Shown in pieces: positions 7,372-9,908 of a stretch of DNA of 9,908 nucleotides (positions are counted from its first letter, which is position 1; every line of letters starts with the position of its first letter). The stretch is from NCBI GenBank assembly GCA_946541435.1, contig CAMNJK010000044.1:1-9908 (forward strand). Reading direction: 5' to 3'. The notes beneath the pieces are model-generated. The model had not been told where the DNA came from. It searched no databases and saw only the letters and a list, made by a program, of their open reading frames with translations. The position numbers and the translations under genes were made by a program. The stretch comes from an uncultured Bacillota bacterium. GTDB taxonomy: Bacteria > Bacillota > Clostridia > Peptostreptococcales > Anaerovoracaceae.

Positions 7372-7411
7372 TCCCGCCGGTACCTGCCATATATAATGGT
7401 ATACTTCTGGT

Positions 7412-7427
7412 GCGCGGCCGTCCGCGC
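7412..7427 (-). other. GC-only hairpin after the DUF2520 gene
   Basis: GCGCGG/CCGCGC, a 6-bp stem with a 4-base loop, begins 9 bases after the DUF2520 stop codon on the minus strand. No T run follows, so it is not a standard intrinsic terminator. It may slow polymerase or protect the end of a processed upstream transcript. Confidence 0.35.
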
Positions 7428-7436
7428 GCGCTCAGA

Positions 7437-8330
7437 TTATTGTAAGAACCGTTCGAGATCTGAATAATCCCGATCCGGATGTTTCTCTCTCGCCAGCCCC
7501 AGCAGCTTCTTTGACAGAAGCCGGTACAGCTGCTGATCCTCTTCCGCGGTCATGACCCCCAGATGCTTCTGCAGGGTGGTCACATCCCCCCGTTCCACCG
7601 GTCCCGTCAGGGCCTGCACCGGTCCTGCCTCCAATGCGTGCTCCACATTGCCCCGGACCAGGGGCCCGATGGCCTTCAGGGCGTCCTCTTCACTGAATCC
7701 GCATTCCTGCAAAAGCTGGACAGACTCGCCGATCAGAGCGCAGATCAGGTTGCTCCCGTACACCGCCGCCAGATGGTATCTGGTTTTGGCAGCCGGGTCG
7801 ATGATCTGAAACCGAACGCCAGCCTTTGTAAGAAAATCAGACATATCGTCAAGCCGCGCCGGATCCCCCTCCAGGGTAAAGAATGCCTTGTCCAGCTCCT
7901 GCCAGGTTTTGTGCCTGTCGCTGACAGCGAAGAGGGGATGCACGGAGAAGCCGAATGCGCCGGTTTCCTCGATGCCCGCGAACACCTCCCGGGAGGACAG
8001 GCTCCCGCTGCAGTGGCAGATGAACTTGCCCGCCAGCGCCGCTTCCGTAGCTGCCTGCGCCGGGTCTGTAGTCGCCTGCGCCGGGTCGATCCCCGCCAGC
8101 GCCAGGAATGTGGTCCGGATCAGACCGTCCGGAACCGTAATAAAAAGCACGTCACAATCCGCGGCCAGTTCCTCGGCCGTATCGTAACGCGCTGTATTTG
8201 TAAATTGTGCCGCATCGCTTGCAGCTTCCGTGTCGCGGTCATAATAGCCTGCGACCTTCACGCCGTGGTTGCTCAGGTACTTGCCCAGTGAGCAGCCAAC
8301 CTTGCCTGCGCCAATAAATCCAGTTTTCAC
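7437..8330 (-). CDS. Rossmann-like and DUF2520 domain protein, candidate ketopantoate reductase
   Basis: A GTG start at 8330-8328 with AGAGGA 8 bases upstream gives 297 residues, normal for the family. The frame stays open upstream to 8711, but that part overlaps the divergent promoters and gene and lies before the Rossmann start. The N-terminus has GxGxxG (GAGKVG, 7-12), the NAD(P)-binding turn. FITVPDGLI (63-71), HCSGSLSS (106-113) and HPLFAVSD (131-138) are typical of this family. The C-terminal DUF2520 helical domain shows YGSNL (191-195) and LTGPVERGDV (241-250). The overall fold resembles ketopantoate and pyrroline-carboxylate reductases. It is the first gene of an operon with panB and panC, where a reductase for ketopantoate is needed and none of the PanE type is seen. 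A related DUF2520 gene (Rv3603c) lies beside panC-panD in Mycobacterium tuberculosis. The reductase role (PanG-like) is inference. Confidence 0.88.
   Translation of the reverse strand: MKTGFIGAGKVGCSLGKYLSNHGVKVAGYYDRDTEAASDAAQFTNTARYDTAEELAADCDVLFITVPDGLIRTTFLALAGIDPAQATTDPAQAATEAALAGKFICHCSGSLSSREVFAGIEETGAFGFSVHPLFAVSDRHKTWQELDKAFFTLEGDPARLDDMSDFLTKAGVRFQIIDPAAKTRYHLAAVYGSNLICALIGESVQLLQECGFSEEDALKAIGPLVRGNVEHALEAGPVQALTGPVERGDVTTLQKHLGVMTAEEDQQLYRLLSKKLLGLAREKHPDRDYSDLERFLQ
8047..8088 (-). repeat. In-frame 21-bp tandem duplication inside the DUF2520 gene
   Basis: Two 21-base units (8047-8067 and 8068-8088) match at 18 positions and encode the heptads DPAQATT and DPAQAAT (about residues 82-95). 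They fall in a loop between the Rossmann strand after FITVPD and the HCSG strand. The insert looks like a recent slippage event in a tolerant linker. Confidence 0.7.
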
Positions 8331-8349
8331 TTTTGCAGTCCTCTTTGGG

Positions 8350-8367
8350 CGCGGACTCTGGTCCGCG
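8350..8367 (-). other. Hairpin in the leader of the pantothenate operon
   Basis: CGCGGAC/GTCCGCG, a perfect 7-bp stem with a CAGA loop on the minus strand, lies about 20 bases before the GTG start and just upstream of the ribosome site AGAGGA. No T run follows, so it does not look like an attenuator terminator. It could block ribosome access or stabilise the transcript. Confidence 0.5.
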
Positions 8368-8403
8368 GGTACAGTTTCCTCCGGAATACCGTCCAACGTA
8401 GGA

Positions 8404-8432
8404 AGTGTAGCACTTTCGGCAAGGTTTGTAAA
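8404..8432 (-). promoter_or_regulatory. Promoter of the DUF2520-panB-panC operon
   Basis: On the minus strand TTTACA (8432-8427) and TACACT (8409-8404) are separated by exactly 17 bases, with TGC before the -10 making it extended. The leader is about 67 nt and carries the 8350-8367 hairpin. Its -35 overlaps the -35 of the divergent AIM24-family promoter almost completely. Confidence 0.75.
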
Positions 8433-8455
8433 GGTCGTATTTTTTCTGATATAAT
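8426..8455 (+). promoter_or_regulatory. Promoter of the AIM24/TIGR00266-family gene
   Basis: TTGTAA (8426-8431), an 18-base spacer and a perfect TATAAT (8450-8455) preceded by TGA, an ideal extended -10. The leader is about 46 nt. The -35 shares five bases with that of the pan operon on the other strand, so both cannot be fully occupied at once. Confidence 0.78.
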
Positions 8456-8507
8456 ACTGCCAACAGAAGAAGTTGATGTGATTTCTCATATAAAGGAGGG
8501 ATTGAAC

Positions 8508-9191
8508 ATGAAATACGAAATCGTCGGCGATGCTTTCCCGGCAGTCAAATGCCATCTGAGCAAGGGAGAGGTCATGAAATGCGAAGGCGGCGCCATGAGC
8601 TGGATGGACCGCGGTTTTGAGATGACCACCGAAGGGGGCGGCGGCCTGAAAAAGGCTTTCACCAGAGCTGTTGCCGGTGAGGCCGTTTTCTTCAATCACT
8701 TCACCTGTCACGCGCCGGAGGGCGAGATCGTCTTCGCCTCATCCTACCCCGGACGCATCGTTCCCGTGACCCTGGCGGCGGGCCAGAGCATCATCGCGCA
8801 GAAGACCGCCTTCCTGGCCTGCGAAGAATCCGTTGGCGTGGAGATGCATTTCCGCGGAAAAGTCGGCGCGGGCGTCTTCGGCGGCATGGGTTTCGTCATG
8901 CAGAAATTCACCGGTCCGGGCACCGTCTTCCTGGAGATCTACGGGGCCCTGGAATCCTATGAACTGGCGGCCGGCGAAGAAAAAGTCGTGGACGGGCCCC
9001 ATCTGGCCATCCTCAGCAGCGGCGTGGAGTTCGACATCGAGACCGTCAAGGGCATGAAGAACAAGCTGCTGGGCGGCGAGGGTCTCTTCAACACCGTGGT
9101 CCGCGGCCCGGGCAAGATCTGGCTCCAGACCATGTCCCTGCCCAATCTGGCTACGGCCATCGCGCCCTATATCCCCTCCTCCGGCGACTGA
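8508..9191 (+). CDS. TIGR00266/AIM24 family protein
   Basis: The 227-residue protein starts at ATG 8508, with AGGAGG 8 bases upstream. A GTG at 8478 in the same frame lies ahead of that ribosome site and is rejected. The sequence matches the bacterial AIM24-like family (TIGR00266) over its full length: an early GEVMKCEGGAMSWMD, a glycine-rich GGGGLKKAF, GEAVFFNHFT, a second beta repeat with GPGTVFLEIYG, and a late GPGKIWLQTMS near the C-terminus. The family forms compact beta-rich domains and has no known enzyme activity. The name comes from a yeast mitochondrial protein and says little about bacteria. No signal peptide or membrane segment is seen, so it is probably cytoplasmic. It is the only plus-strand gene here, divergent from the pan operon and convergent with the FAD oxidase. 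Family sure, role unknown. Confidence 0.9.
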   Translation: MKYEIVGDAFPAVKCHLSKGEVMKCEGGAMSWMDRGFEMTTEGGGGLKKAFTRAVAGEAVFFNHFTCHAPEGEIVFASSYPGRIVPVTLAAGQSIIAQKTAFLACEESVGVEMHFRGKVGAGVFGGMGFVMQKFTGPGTVFLEIYGALESYELAAGEEKVVDGPHLAILSSGVEFDIETVKGMKNKLLGGEGLFNTVVRGPGKIWLQTMSLPNLATAIAPYIPSSGD

Positions 9192-9266
9192 GCGATCAAT
9201 TAGACGGTCGTGTGTTATGAGGGGAAGAACATGACGCAGTCAGGATAGAGATGGGCTGGCAGCGAC

Positions 9267-9908
9267 TTATCCGAAGATGTTCCCGGGGTTCAGCCGCATT
9301 TCGGGATCGAACAGGCGCTTCAGTTCCATCATGGCCTGAAGCTCATCCTCGGTGTACAGCTTCCGGAGCAGCCAGGGTTTCAGTTTGCCGATGCCGTGCT
9401 CCGCGGAGACGGTTCCGCCCATGCGGACGACCTCCTCCGCCCAGCGTTCATACAACTTCCTGCCGCGCTGGTATTCCTCTTCGTTTCCTGGAATGATGTT
9501 GCAGTGCAGATGGTTGTTGCCGATGTGCCCGAAGAGGGAGGAGCAGAACCCTTCCCGGGCCAGGCCAGTCCGGTACATATCGAAGACTTTTTCAAGACAG
9601 CAGTCCGGAACGGACATATCCGTGCCAAGCTTGGTGATTCCGGGGTGCTGTTTTCTTATGGCGCTGATCTGCTCGTTCACACAGACCGGCGCGGCATGCC
9701 GGAAATCTTTCAGCCGCTGCATGTCCGGTCCCCGGAAGGCGAACCATGCCCTGCCCGGGTCACCGCCCGCCGCCTGGATCTGCTGACCCAAAGCGCGGCA
9801 GAGGGGCTCCAGTGCTCCCCGGGTGTCGGAAGAGAACTCGGCATATATCGCGCAGCCGGCAGGAATCGGCGGAAGATCGGTCAGTGCGCTCCCTTCCTGC
9901 TGGGCGAG
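9267..9908 (-). CDS. FAD-linked oxidase of the GlcD/D-lactate dehydrogenase type (partial, C-terminal part)
   Basis: The frame is open from the window edge to a TAA at 9269-9267, giving the last 213 residues. The N-terminal FAD-binding PCMH domain and the start lie beyond base 9908. The visible part is the FAD-oxidase C-terminal domain. FGHIGNNHLHCN corresponds to the family HxGDGNxH motif, SAEHGIGKLK is the second conserved His motif, and LKRLFDPEMRLNPGNIF is the family's usual end. Such enzymes oxidise D-lactate, glycolate or other 2-hydroxy acids and pass electrons to an electron-transfer flavoprotein or quinone. The exact substrate cannot be read from this part. It converges on the AIM24-family gene with a gap of 75 bases. 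An internal TTG at 9791 is not the true start, because conserved frame continues upstream. Confidence 0.92.
   Translation of the reverse strand, partial: LAQQEGSALTDLPPIPAGCAIYAEFSSDTRGALEPLCRALGQQIQAAGGDPGRAWFAFRGPDMQRLKDFRHAAPVCVNEQISAIRKQHPGITKLGTDMSVPDCCLEKVFDMYRTGLAREGFCSSLFGHIGNNHLHCNIIPGNEEEYQRGRKLYERWAEEVVRMGGTVSAEHGIGKLKPWLLRKLYTEDELQAMMELKRLFDPEMRLNPGNIFG

Noticed and set aside
7392..7397. TATAAT on the plus strand between DUF2520 and panB
   Set aside because: No -35-like sequence lies at a proper distance and it would only drive antisense transcription. The minus strand also lacks a convincing promoter here, so panB is taken as part of the operon.
6535..7467. Plus-strand open frame of 310 codons opposite panB
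   Set aside because: It is antisense to panB, whose active-site residues are all present.
8331..8711. N-terminal extension of the DUF2520 protein
   Set aside because: The frame is open, but it covers both divergent promoters and part of the AIM24-family gene. The GTG at 8330 has a ribosome site and begins directly at the Rossmann fold.
9192..9266. Possible terminator in the convergent gap
   Set aside because: Only short, distant pairings (such as GACTG/CAGTC) and no T run on either strand.

Overview
The window reads as GC-rich DNA from an anaerobic member of the Bacillota, most likely the Clostridia. This is inferred from strong AGGAG-type ribosome binding sites, lysine-rich fibronectin-like domains on secreted hydrolases, a membrane-bound LuxR-type regulator and a DUF2520-panB-panC cluster. 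The sequence does not name a genus. There are seven protein genes. Six are on the minus strand, one is on the plus strand, and the genes at both window edges are cut.

Left half (1-5470, minus strand): reading in the direction of transcription, this holds a secreted type-B carboxylesterase with an N-terminal Fn3-like domain (5278-3017), a regulator with seven predicted membrane segments and a C-terminal LuxR/GerE helix-turn-helix (2829-1855), and a secreted M28 metallopeptidase with Fn3-like and BIG2-like domains (1625 to beyond base 1). Each gene has its own promoter, and the esterase and regulator each end in an intrinsic terminator. The promoter regions of the two secreted hydrolases look like copies of one module. 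They share a 13-bp box exactly 10 bp upstream of the -35, the same spacer motif 8 bp from the -10, and a similar terminator just upstream. The regulator between them has a different promoter, with two near-identical 15-bp direct repeats 22 bp apart that run into its -35. This is the most unusual part of the window.

Middle (5433-8432, minus strand): a pantothenate operon with the order DUF2520 Rossmann oxidoreductase, panB, panC. It starts at a good promoter (8432-8404) and ends at a clear terminator (5466-5433). PanB makes ketopantoate and PanC joins pantoate to beta-alanine. No classical panE is visible, so the DUF2520 protein is the candidate ketopantoate reductase. panD is not in the window. 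The panB leader carries a tandem 18-bp repeat.

Right end: a divergent AIM24/TIGR00266-family gene (8508-9191, plus strand) is driven from a promoter whose -35 overlaps that of the pan operon. It converges on the C-terminal part of a GlcD/D-lactate-dehydrogenase-type FAD oxidase (9908-9267, minus strand). The 75-bp convergent gap 9192-9266 shows no clear terminator. No tRNA, rRNA, CRISPR array, insertion sequence or phage gene was seen, and no intergenic gap exceeds 250 bases.
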